5,148 nucleotides of DNA from NCBI GenBank assembly GCA_937925385.1, contig CALEWN010000172.1, positions 1-5,148 of the forward strand. The letters are read 5' to 3'. The position numbers were made by a program, and so were the translations under genes. The notes below the pieces were generated by a model. The model was not told where the DNA came from, searched no databases, and saw only the letters and a list, made by a program, of their open reading frames with translations. Positions 1 through 5,082 of this stretch are shown here, one piece after another. This DNA comes from an uncultured Senegalimassilia sp. Its GTDB lineage: Bacteria; Actinomycetota; Coriobacteriia; Coriobacteriales; Eggerthellaceae. The stretch's first letter is position 1; every line of letters begins with the position of its first letter.

Positions 1-65
1 CGGGTTGAATGCTCATTGCAATTTCATTATTGCACGTTTGGTATTGATTATCAACTATTTATTGT

Positions 66-93
66 GACATAGCCTAAATGTTTTACTTGTCAA
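66..93 (-). promoter_or_regulatory. candidate divergent promoter (perfect -35)
   Basis: Read on the minus strand, 93 to 88 is a perfect TTGACA. After a 16-base spacer comes TATGTC (71 to 66), only a half match to TATAAT. If active, it would transcribe leftward out of the window, toward a gene whose start may lie at or just beyond the edge. Only the -35 is good, so the call is weak. Confidence 0.22.
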
Positions 94-105
94 TCGAACA
101 AACGA

Positions 106-120
106 TGAAGGACGCCTTCA
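106..120. repeat. inverted repeat TGAAGG-acg-CCTTCA
   Basis: A perfect 6-bp inverted repeat with a 3-base centre lies at 106-120, just upstream of the candidate promoter for the exported-protein gene. It has no good T-tract on either strand (ATTTTG begins 5 bases after it on the plus strand), so it is a poor terminator. An operator is the other option. Confidence 0.25.
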
Positions 121-127
121 CAAGATT

Positions 128-155
128 TTGCCGGTTTCGGGCCTTCCGGTAAAAT
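128..155 (+). promoter_or_regulatory. candidate promoter of the exported wall-enzyme gene
   Basis: TTGCCG (128-133, 4 of 6 to TTGACA), a 16-base spacer and TAAAAT (150-155, 5 of 6 to TATAAT) make the best sigma-70-type promoter upstream of the gene starting at 269. Transcription would start near 162, leaving a 5' leader of about 107 bases, long enough to hold the RNA structures at 187-262. This is a consensus match only. Confidence 0.33.
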
Positions 156-186
156 AATGCCTGTCAGAACAGCATATCGCCCTTCA

Positions 187-262
187 GACAGCAAACCCTT
201 TCGACAATCGAAAACAAGCTGTCGCCGCCTTGACGGTCTGGTCGTATGCTGCGAGCGAAAGG
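187..262 (+). promoter_or_regulatory. structured mRNA leader with possible SD sequestration
   Basis: Two mutually exclusive pairings are visible. Fold A is a compound hairpin: outer stem GACAGC (187-192) with GCTGTC (218-223), inner stem TTTCGA (199-204) with TCGAAA (208-213). Fold B pairs CCTTTCG (197-203) with CGAAAGG (256-262), which is the Shine-Dalgarno sequence of the TTG start at 269. Forming A occupies the strand that would block the SD; forming B hides it. This is the logic of a translational switch. The helices are short (6-7 bp), no known riboswitch class is recognisable, and chance pairing is possible. Confidence 0.25.
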
Positions 263-268
263 TTTTGT

Positions 269-1078
269 TTGAAGAAACGCAATGCATACCGCACCGGCGG
301 GCTGGCGCTGAAGGTCGTCGGCCTTGCTTGCGTATCGTGCGTGCTGGCAGGCTGCCTGGGCGTAGGATTCGCAACTGCTGCCGGCGGCGTTTCCCACGAT
401 ATGCAAACGTTCGGCATCAGCGAGGTCGGCACGCCGGGCAGCGCATCGGCATCGGCCGAATCCCTGTCCGATCAGGCCGCGGACGCTTCCGTGACCGCAA
501 CGTCCCGTTTGGCAGCCGCCGGAACGCGCGATATCTCGAAGGGCGTCGCCGCCATCGAGGCCGAGGAGGAGGCCGCCCGCCGTGCCGCCGAGGAGGCGCA
601 GCGCGCCGAGGATCTGGCGCATACGCAGGCTGCGCTTGCCAACAGGGATGCCCAGCTTTCCCGCGACGAAGGCGCCGGCCTGACGGGCCTGGCCGAGGTT
701 GACTGGAACGTCAGCAAGGCGGAGTTCGTGGGCGAATGGGCGCTGCGCATCGACGCGTATCTGGCTGGAAGCCCGCTTTCGGGCTATGGTGCCACGTTCG
801 CCGAGGCGGCTTGGGAAAACGGGGTGGATCCGCGTTTCTCCCCGGCCATCTCCAACACGGAGTCCACGAAGGGCCTCAATTGCTTCCGTAGCCATAATGC
901 GTGGGGCTGGATGGGCGATACGGTGTGGGGAAGCTGGAGCGAATCCATCAACGCGCACGTGCAGGGCCTGGCAAGGGGTTATGGGTACACCATCTCCCTG
1001 GCGAACGCCAACAAGTACTGTCCGCCAACCTATGAGGACTGGTACGCGAAAACGCTTGCGCAAATGCAGCTGATCTAG
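269..1078 (+). CDS. exported lysozyme-like peptidoglycan hydrolase, possible lipoprotein
   Basis: The 269-residue protein probably cuts cell-wall glycan strands outside the membrane, like bacterial glucosaminidases or lytic transglycosylases of the lysozyme superfamily. Start: TTG 269 has GAAAGG 6 bases upstream and gives a proper signal sequence (basic KKRNAYR at 2-8, hydrophobic ~12-28); the longer frame from TTG 230 lacks an SD. LAGC at 26-29 fits a lipobox (Cys29), but ATA|A at 35-38 could be an ordinary signal-peptidase site. Next come a Ser/Ala-rich linker (~55-85), an Ala/Glu-rich coiled coil (~91-134) and the enzyme domain (~145-269). That domain has AISNTES (Glu198, likely catalytic), NAWGW (210-214) and SWSESI (222-227), the layout of lysozyme-like glucosaminidases. 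Cys205 and Cys251 could form a disulfide. The gene is monocistronic, closed by a terminator 5 bases past the stop. The fold is fairly sure; exact bond specificity and lipid anchoring are not. Confidence 0.82.
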   Translation: MKKRNAYRTGGLALKVVGLACVSCVLAGCLGVGFATAAGGVSHDMQTFGISEVGTPGSASASAESLSDQAADASVTATSRLAAAGTRDISKGVAAIEAEEEAARRAAEEAQRAEDLAHTQAALANRDAQLSRDEGAGLTGLAEVDWNVSKAEFVGEWALRIDAYLAGSPLSGYGATFAEAAWENGVDPRFSPAISNTESTKGLNCFRSHNAWGWMGDTVWGSWSESINAHVQGLARGYGYTISLANANKYCPPTYEDWYAKTLAQMQLI

Positions 1079-1082
1079 TGCG

Positions 1083-1106
1083 AAGGCGGCCTGCGGGCCG
1101 CCTTTT
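1083..1106 (+). terminator. intrinsic terminator after the wall-enzyme gene
   Basis: A perfect 9-bp stem, AAGGCGGCC (1083-1091) with GGCCGCCTT (1096-1104), has a TGCG tetraloop and the run TTTT (1103-1106). It starts 5 bases after the TAG stop. The A-rich side also allows some function on the opposite strand. It implies that the trkA pair downstream has its own promoter or depends on read-through. Confidence 0.87.
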
Positions 1107-1110
1107 GCGT

Positions 1111-1116
1111 TATCCT
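1111..1116 (+). promoter_or_regulatory. possible -10 element (TATCCT) for the trkA pair
   Basis: TATCCT fits the actinobacterial TANNNT -10 pattern and lies in the only free space between the upstream terminator and the first trkA gene. A start about 7 bases downstream would fall at 1122-1124, on an in-frame GTG. No -35 is recognisable, because that region is the terminator hairpin. This is a weak call from position and a short motif. Confidence 0.2.
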
Positions 1117-1145
1117 GTTGCGTGAACTTCGGGAAGGATTTGCAC

Positions 1146-1805
1146 ATGAGCAACGTCATCGTGGTGGGCTGCGGCCGCGTGGGATCGCAGCTGGCCAATA
1201 TGCTGTCGGACAACGGCAGCAACGTGTGCGTGATCGACCGCAACGTGGACGCGTTCGCTAATCTGGGACGCAACTTCAACGGGTCCACCATTCAGGGCGT
1301 GGGTTTTGACGAGGAAACGCTGGAGAAGGCGGGCGTCGATGAATGCGACGTCGTGGCGGCGGTGACGCAGTTGGACAATACCAACCTCATGTGCTGCGAG
1401 GTGGCAAGCCGCCTGTTCGGCGTGCCCCATGTTATCGCGCGCTTGTACAACCCCGACCATGAGCGTGCGTACATGCAGCTGGGCATCGATTACGTGTGCG
1501 GCACGTCGCTGGTGGCGGAAGACGTGTTCAGCAAGGTGGTTTCCGGACACGGTGCGCATCTGGACACGTTCGGCGAGTTCGAGGTGCTGCGATTCTCCCT
1601 TGACTTAAGCTGGTCCGAGCGAAACACCATCCGCGTTGCGGAGATGGAACGCGATCACGACATCCGTATCGTGGCGTTCGAGCGCGGCGACGGCAGCGCC
1701 AGCTCCATCCCCACACGCGAGTCCATCCTGTACAACGGAGACTCGGTGCTGGCATGCGTGCGCCATGAGCTCATCGAGCAATTCAGCAAGTATATCCAAG
1801 ATTAG
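1146..1805 (+). CDS. trkA: TrkA/RCK-type K+ transport regulatory subunit, first of pair
   Basis: This 219-residue cytoplasmic protein is a ligand-gating subunit that binds NAD(H) and controls a membrane potassium transporter (Trk/Ktr type). RCK_N spans about 3-135: GCGRVG (8-13) is the Rossmann glycine loop, Asp31 at the end of strand 2 should hold the ribose, and LDNTN (77-81) follows. The usual GDG after strand 3 reads GVGFD (51-55); from memory a G-x-GFD form is common in the first member of actinobacterial TrkA pairs. A divergent RCK_C covers about 143-210 (IPTRESILYNGDSVLA, 188-203). Start: ATG 1146 has GGAAGG with 8-base spacing; GTG 1122 would add eight residues and lacks an SD. The gene is followed after 45 bases by a second trkA, very likely in the same transcript. 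No TrkH/KtrB-like gene is present, so the partner is elsewhere. Family call firm, transport partner unknown. Confidence 0.93.
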   Translation: MSNVIVVGCGRVGSQLANMLSDNGSNVCVIDRNVDAFANLGRNFNGSTIQGVGFDEETLEKAGVDECDVVAAVTQLDNTNLMCCEVASRLFGVPHVIARLYNPDHERAYMQLGIDYVCGTSLVAEDVFSKVVSGHGAHLDTFGEFEVLRFSLDLSWSERNTIRVAEMERDHDIRIVAFERGDGSASSIPTRESILYNGDSVLACVRHELIEQFSKYIQD

Positions 1806-1850
1806 CGCGGTTTCCGCTTGCCCGATGGCGAAGCGGGGGAGGTTTGGCTG

Positions 1851-2522
1851 ATGTACGTAGTGATCGCCGGCGGCGGCAAAATCGGCGAATATTTGGCGAA
1901 CGTGCTGCTTGAGAGCGGCAACGATGTGACCATCATCGAGGAGGACCTGGAAACGGCTGACCGCTTGTCGGTGGTTTTGCAGGGCCGTTATCTGGTCATC
2001 CACGGCGACGGCTGCGATTCGAAATACCAGGAGGATGCGGGAATCCGCCGCGCTGACGTGTTCGTGGCCACTACGGGCCAGGACGACGACAACCTGGTCT
2101 CGTGCGAGATCGCCCAGCGCGTGTTCAACGTGCCGCGCTGCATCGCTCGCGTGAACAGCCCGAAGAACCTGCGCATCTTCCATGAGGTGGGCATCGAGTG
2201 CGTGTCATCCACCACGCTCATCGCCAACCTCATCGAGGAGGAGACGCTGCTGGGCAGCGTGAGCGTCGTGTCGTCGCTGACGCACGGCAACGTCATGCTG
2301 ACCGAGGTGGTCGTCCCGCGCATGCGGCATCATTCCAACGACGCCGGCGTGCTGGCAAGCGCCATCCCCCTGCCCCCCGACAGCATCATCGCGGCGGTCG
2401 CATCCAGCGACAACGTGGAGGTGGTGAACGAGGACACGGTGCTGTTTCCCGGCGACAAGGCCATCGTGGTGGCGGACAACCAGGTCATCGACGCCGTGCG
2501 CGCCGCGTTCAAAGGTTTGTAG
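1851..2522 (+). CDS. trkA: TrkA/RCK-type K+ transport regulatory subunit, second of pair
   Basis: This 223-residue partner of the preceding gene has the more canonical TrkA sequence. RCK_N (~1-135) has GGGKIG (7-12), Glu30 at the end of strand 2, HGDG (51-54) and TTGQDDDN (74-81). RCK_C (~142-220) has the expected LPPDSIIAAV (174-183) and LFPGDKAIVV (198-207). Start: ATG 1851 has the very strong GGGGGAGG (1835-1842) 8 bases upstream; TTG 1818 would add eleven residues with no SD. The two proteins differ at the dinucleotide site (Asp versus Glu at strand 2, GVG versus GDG), suggesting a hetero-octameric gating ring or distinct ligand preferences rather than a recent duplication; the ring is inference. 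The arrangement matches ceoB/ceoC of mycobacteria. Transcription should end at the hairpin 2561-2598. Confidence 0.94.
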   Translation: MYVVIAGGGKIGEYLANVLLESGNDVTIIEEDLETADRLSVVLQGRYLVIHGDGCDSKYQEDAGIRRADVFVATTGQDDDNLVSCEIAQRVFNVPRCIARVNSPKNLRIFHEVGIECVSSTTLIANLIEEETLLGSVSVVSSLTHGNVMLTEVVVPRMRHHSNDAGVLASAIPLPPDSIIAAVASSDNVEVVNEDTVLFPGDKAIVVADNQVIDAVRAAFKGL

Positions 2523-2560
2523 CAACGGAATAGGGAGCTTGCGCAAACCGAGCCCCTCAT

Positions 2561-2598
2561 GAAAGGACCCGAAATGGAAATCCATTTCGGGTCCTTTC
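2561..2598. terminator. bidirectional hairpin between convergent genes
   Basis: GAAAGGACCCGAAATGGA (2561-2578) and TCCATTTCGGGTCCTTTC (2581-2598) are exact reverse complements of 18 bases separated by AA. The hairpin lies 38 bases after the stop of the second trkA and 110 bases beyond the stop of the convergent MOSC gene, so it can serve both. The U-tract is only three bases on either strand; the very stable stem may compensate. A shared terminator is the simplest reading. Confidence 0.75.
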
Positions 2599-2670
2599 GC
2601 GTTAAAGGGATCGGCTGAAGCGCGAAAGCGAGCGGCGAGCAAGGCGGTTTCATAGCTTGAAGCCGGATGA

Positions 2671-2694
2671 CGCTTGCGTGCATGCAGGCAAGCG
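2671..2694. repeat. 24-base near-perfect palindrome downstream of the MOSC gene
   Basis: Arms CGCTTGC (2671-2677) and GCAAGCG (2688-2694) flank a central self-complementary TGCATGCA (2679-2686); the only break in symmetry is the G/G pair at 2678 and 2687. It begins 15 bases past the MOSC stop codon. No T-tract follows on the minus strand, so it is not a standard terminator. On the plus strand TTTTT occurs 11 bases later (2706-2710). Function is unknown: 3' end-stabilising hairpin, protein site or remnant. Confidence 0.5.
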
Positions 2695-2708
2695 CGCTGC
2701 CGCGGTTT

Positions 2709-3353
2709 TTAGCGCGGCGTGTTCGCCAGCTCGTCCAAGGCTTCCTGCGGCGTGTACTCGCACGTGCCGTCGCCCAGCTTCACCACGTCGATGCTGTCGC
2801 CTGCCTTGATCTTGCCGCCGGTGAGGGCGACGAAGAAGATACCCTCGCGCGGGAAGATGCAGTCGCCGGCCAGATAGAAGATCGCGCACTTCTTGTGGCA
2901 TACCTTGCCCTGCTGAGACAGCTCCAGCAGCACGTCATCGCCGATCTTAAGCTGCGTGCCAAGCGGCAGCGCCATAAGGTTTATGCCCTCGGTGGTGATG
3001 TTCTCGGCGAAATCGCCTTCTTTCACGTCCAGGCCGCGTGCCCGGGCCTTCTCGATGGATTCCCAGGCCAAAAGCGAAACCTGACGGTGCCAGTCTCCGG
3101 CGTGCGCATCCTCGGCGACGCCGTGATGGGCCTCGATGGTCACCGGGCCGTCCACCACGGTTTTGCGCGTGCCCTTGCGCTTGGACACGCAGACGGCACG
3201 CACGGTGCCGTGCGTGGTGCTTTCAGCGTCGGGCCCTTCCATGCGGCCCTTGTCGAACACGTTGAGCTCCTTGCTCGCCTTGTGCGCGACGGCTTCGGCG
3301 TTGCATGCTTCGAGGGCGTCGTCCTGTCGGCTCTCGTCTTTCTCGATCGTCAT
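2709..3353 (-). CDS. MOSC-domain protein, molybdenum-cofactor/sulfur related
   Basis: The 214-residue protein has one MOSC domain (about 48-190), the fold shared with the C-terminus of molybdenum-cofactor sulfurases; such domains are thought to carry sulfur or bind the cofactor. Visible motifs are HGVAEDAHAGDWHRQVS (77-93), EGDFAENITTEGI (112-124) and GKVCHKKC (149-156), then GDCIFPREGIF (163-173) and GGKIKAGD (179-186). Cys152 in GKVCH is the best candidate for the conserved sulfur-carrying cysteine. This style recalls MOSC domains found with, or fused to, MoaB/MogA in anaerobes (from memory), but no cofactor gene adjoins it here. The first ~47 residues are a charged, polar extension without recognisable domain. 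Start: ATG 3353 is preceded by GGGGGAG on the coding strand (spacing only 3); a TTG four codons upstream has no SD. It is convergent with the trkA pair and divergent from purB. Substrate unknown. Confidence 0.9.
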   Translation of the reverse strand: MTIEKDESRQDDALEACNAEAVAHKASKELNVFDKGRMEGPDAESTTHGTVRAVCVSKRKGTRKTVVDGPVTIEAHHGVAEDAHAGDWHRQVSLLAWESIEKARARGLDVKEGDFAENITTEGINLMALPLGTQLKIGDDVLLELSQQGKVCHKKCAIFYLAGDCIFPREGIFFVALTGGKIKAGDSIDVVKLGDGTCEYTPQEALDELANTPR

Positions 3354-3369
3354 GATCTCCCCCAATAAA

Positions 3370-3386
3370 CCTAGTGAATAGCTAGG
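3370..3386. repeat. inverted repeat CCTAG-N7-CTAGG in the MOSC leader
   Basis: Five-base perfect arms, CCTAG (3370-3374) and CTAGG (3382-3386), lie between the candidate -10 of the minus-strand MOSC gene and its SD. The 12-base centre-to-centre spacing suits a dimeric regulator, so an operator is plausible. The regulator cannot be named; it does not match the ModE site as I recall it. Confidence 0.35.
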
Positions 3387-3394
3387 CGCATCTT

Positions 3395-3400
3395 ATCATA
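3395..3400 (-). promoter_or_regulatory. candidate -10 of the MOSC gene
   Basis: On the minus strand 3400 to 3395 reads TATGAT (5 of 6 to TATAAT), overlapped by a second candidate, TAAGAT (3395 to 3390). Transcription would start near 3388, giving a leader of about 35 bases that contains the CCTAG/CTAGG repeat. No clear -35 is present at 16-18 bases spacing. The local AT-richness in a GC-rich spacer supports a promoter here. Confidence 0.35.
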
Positions 3401-3597
3401 TCGGAGAATGATTCGGCGAACGAACATGTTGAATCCGCGAAAGGCGGGGCGGGGCGTGCGGTCACACGGTTTCGGCCTTCTGCGGAGCTGCGCGCTTGCT
3501 GGGGTGGTGGGCCCCTCGCGCGTTGCTGTTCGCGGCGCGTTTCGTGTCGGCCGGGCTTTCCGTTCGCCCGCCTCCATGCGTAAACCATCTGCAGAAA
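3401..3597. other. divergent intergenic spacer with no recognised gene
   Basis: Most of the 320 bases between the MOSC start and purB lie here. The stretch is GC-rich, and the open frames crossing it translate to Arg/Ala/Pro-rich low-complexity sequence typical of non-coding GC-rich DNA. I see no tRNA, riboswitch or known small-RNA signature. CCGCGAAAGG occurs at 3435-3444 and again at 3657-3666, where it includes the purB ribosome binding site; the first copy has a GTG 11 bases later (3456), in a frame that ends on the purB start. Confidence 0.5.
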
Positions 3598-3625
3598 CGC
3601 GTGCGGCGTCGGTGCGCCGCACGCG
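3598..3625. repeat. 11-bp inverted repeat over the purB -35 region
   Basis: CGCGTGCGGCG (3598-3608) and CGCCGCACGCG (3615-3625) are exact reverse complements with a 6-base centre, TCGGTG. The repeat ends 7 bases before the candidate purB -10 and so covers the -35 position, where no TTGACA-like sequence exists. No T-tract follows on the plus strand and no minus-strand gene ends here, so a regulator-binding site or activator-dependent promoter fits better than a terminator. Confidence 0.5.
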
Positions 3626-3632
3626 CGCACGG

Positions 3633-3648
3633 TATGATGAGGTCATCA
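3633..3648 (+). promoter_or_regulatory. candidate purB -10 overlapped by palindrome TGATGA-GG-TCATCA
   Basis: TATGAT (3633-3638) matches TATAAT in 5 of 6 positions and lies 36 bases before the GTG start. A perfect 14-base palindrome, TGATGA (3635-3640) GG TCATCA (3643-3648), overlaps it and the expected transcription start near 3645. A protein bound there would block RNA polymerase, as expected for a repressor of purine synthesis. The binding protein is not identifiable from sequence. Confidence 0.42.
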
Positions 3649-3673
3649 ACTATCAACCGCGAAAGGGGTCGTT

Positions 3674-5017
3674 GTGATCAACCGCTACACGCGCCCGGCC
3701 ATGGGCGCCATCTGGGAGCTTCAGAACAAGTTCTCCATCTGGAAGGAAATCGAGGTGCTGGCGTGCGAGGCTCAGGCCGAGCTCGGCCAAGCCGGCATCA
3801 CGAAGGAGGAGGCGCAGTGGATCCGCGACCACGCCGACTTCACGGTTGAGCGCATCGACGAGATCGAGAAGGTTACGAACCACGACGTCATCGCCTTCAC
3901 CACGTGCATGGCGGAATACATCGACGCCGACATCCCCGAGGGCCAGGAAAAGCCCAGCCGTTGGGTGCATTACGGCATGACCTCCTCCGACCTGGGCGAC
4001 ACCGCGCTGTCGTACCAGATCGTGCAGGCGATCGACATCATCCTTGACGACGTGAAGCAGCTGGGCGAGACGTGCAAGCGCCGCGCCTTCGAGTTCCAGA
4101 ACACCCTGTGCGTCGGCCGCACGCACGGCATCCACGCCGAGCCCATGACGTTCGGCATGAAGTTCGGCAGCTGGGCTTGGGCGCTCAAGCGCGCGCAGAC
4201 TCGCCTGGAGCAGGCTCGCGAGGTCGCCGCAACCGGCGCCATCTCCGGCGCGGTGGGCACGTACTCCAGCATCGACCCCTACGTTGAGAAGTACGTGTGC
4301 GAGAAGCTGGGCCTGACGCCCGACCCGCTGTCTACCCAGGTGCTGGCGCGCGACCGCCACGCCCAGGTCATGTGCGCGCTCGCCTGCGCCGCCGCAACGC
4401 TGGAGTCCATCGCCATGCAGGTGCGCCTGCTGCAGCAGACCGACGTCATCGAGGCGGAGGAGCCGTTCAAGAAGGGCCAGAAGGGCTCGTCGGCAATGCC
4501 TCACAAGCGCAACCCCATCACGGCCGAGCGTGTGTGCGGCCTTGCGCGCTGCGTGAAGGCGAACGCCCAGGTGGCGCTCGATAACGTGGCGCTGTGGTTC
4601 GAGCGCGACATCAGCCACTCCGGCACCGAGCGCGTGGCGCTGGCCGACAGCTTCATCGCGCTGGACTACATGTTCGCCAAGATGCAGTGGATCTTGGACG
4701 GCCTGCAAACCTATCCGGCGAAGATGGAGCACAACGTGTGGCGCACCAAGGGCCTCATCTTCTCCAGCAAGGTGCTGCTGGCCCTGGTGAACACGGGCAT
4801 CACGCGCGAGGAGGCGTACGTCATCGTGCAGCGCAACGCCATGGCCGTGTGGGAGGACATCCAGAACGCAATCGACGGACCCACGTATCGCGAGCGTTTG
4901 GAGGCCGATCCCGAGGCCAAGCTGTCCAAGGAGACGCTCGACGAGATCTTCGATCCGTGGGACTTCCTGACCCGCAAGGACGAGGTGTTCGAGCGCCTGG
5001 AGGGCCTCGAGTTCTAA
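3674..5017 (+). CDS. purB: adenylosuccinate lyase
   Basis: PurB releases fumarate in two steps of purine synthesis: SAICAR to AICAR, and adenylosuccinate to AMP. The 447-residue length is near that of the usual bacterial enzyme (about 430-480). It opens with the typical [14 protein letters not shown], and the fumarase/aspartase-superfamily blocks are in order: NHDVIAF (69-75, His70), [12 protein letters not shown] (99-110), [14 protein letters not shown] (148-161, His151 in the place of the conserved active-site histidine) and the signature [11 protein letters not shown] (271-281, Ser273 in the mobile catalytic loop). KMEHN (350-354) follows in the C-terminal part. It should be a cytoplasmic homotetramer with active sites built from three subunits. 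Start: GTG 3674 has GAAAGGGG (3661-3668) 5 bases upstream and matches family N-termini. It stands apart from other purine genes here and ends in a complete TAA stop, so it is intact. Palindromes at 3598-3648 suggest regulated transcription. Confidence 0.97.
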   Translation: MINRYTRPAMGAIWELQNKFSIWKEIEVLACEAQAELGQAGITKEEAQWIRDHADFTVERIDEIEKVTNHDVIAFTTCMAEYIDADIPEGQEKPSRWVHYGMTSSDLGDTALSYQIVQAIDIILDDVKQLGETCKRRAFEFQNTLCVGRTHGIHAEPMTFGMKFGSWAWALKRAQTRLEQAREVAATGAISGAVGTYSSIDPYVEKYVCEKLGLTPDPLSTQVLARDRHAQVMCALACAAATLESIAMQVRLLQQTDVIEAEEPFKKGQKGSSAMPHKRNPITAERVCGLARCVKANAQVALDNVALWFERDISHSGTERVALADSFIALDYMFAKMQWILDGLQTYPAKMEHNVWRTKGLIFSSKVLLALVNTGITREEAYVIVQRNAMAVWEDIQNAIDGPTYRERLEADPEAKLSKETLDEIFDPWDFLTRKDEVFERLEGLEF

Positions 5018-5022
5018 ACGGC

Positions 5023-5042
5023 GGATGCGCAGGTGCGCGTCC
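5023..5042 (+). other. small hairpin after the purB stop
   Basis: GGATGCGCA (5023-5031) can pair with TGCGCGTCC (5034-5042), including one U-G pair; with the last A-U open, the loop is AGGU. It begins 6 bases after the TAA. No T-tract follows, so it would be a 3' end-stabilising hairpin or a Rho-assisted end rather than an intrinsic terminator. Confidence 0.3.
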
Positions 5043-5082
5043 AACCCGCGACAAGCTAGCGAATAAAGAAGCGGCGCGCCCC

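Larger units (their letters stand above)
1..120. other. AT-rich intergenic spacer at the left edge
   Basis: Only 33 of the first 100 bases are G or C, against clearly GC-rich sequence in the genes, so this is non-coding spacer rather than the end of a typical gene of this genome. It contains an 11-base palindrome, TTGAT-T-ATCAA (44-54), of the size and symmetry of a repressor half-site pair. No ORF with codon use like the neighbours enters from the left: forward frames 1 and 2 are open from the edge only as far as stops at 70-72 and 64-66. A divergent gene could begin on the minus strand at the ATG read from position 16 (MSIQP, running off the edge), but it lacks a ribosome binding site and cannot be judged. 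Confidence 0.5.

Noticed and set aside
1..16. Start of a minus-strand gene (MSIQP...) at the left edge
   Set aside because: Only five codons are visible, without a ribosome binding site; not enough to call.
120..268. c-di-AMP (ydaO-type) riboswitch before the wall hydrolase
   Set aside because: This class often precedes wall-hydrolase and potassium genes in actinobacteria, so I looked for its conserved G-rich and GAAUC-like blocks; they are absent and the leader is too short.
230..268. Longer start (TTG 230) for the wall-enzyme protein
   Set aside because: No SD upstream, and it would bury the basic KKR signal-peptide start behind 13 extra residues; TTG 269 has GAAAGG at 6 bases.
164..1291. 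Long minus-strand open frame opposite the wall-enzyme gene
   Set aside because: It is antisense to a gene with clear motifs and SD, crosses the terminator into trkA, and its translation has no recognisable family features; GC-rich codon bias produces such frames.
2667..3368. Plus-strand open frame opposite the MOSC gene
   Set aside because: Antisense shadow; the minus strand carries the MOSC motifs and a ribosome binding site.
3419..3433. LexA/SOS box in CGAACGAACATGTTGAA-like sequence
   Set aside because: GAAC and GTT half-sites are present, but the spacing is 2 or 6 bases rather than 4, so it does not fit the Gram-positive box.
3371..3649. Minus-strand frames in the spacer upstream of purB
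   Set aside because: Arg/Ala/Pro-rich low-complexity translations, no SD, and they cross the purB promoter palindromes.
3653..5044. Minus-strand open frame of 463 residues opposite purB
   Set aside because: It mirrors PurB codons (Leu/His/Arg/Val-rich) and has no domain signature; purB itself is unambiguous.
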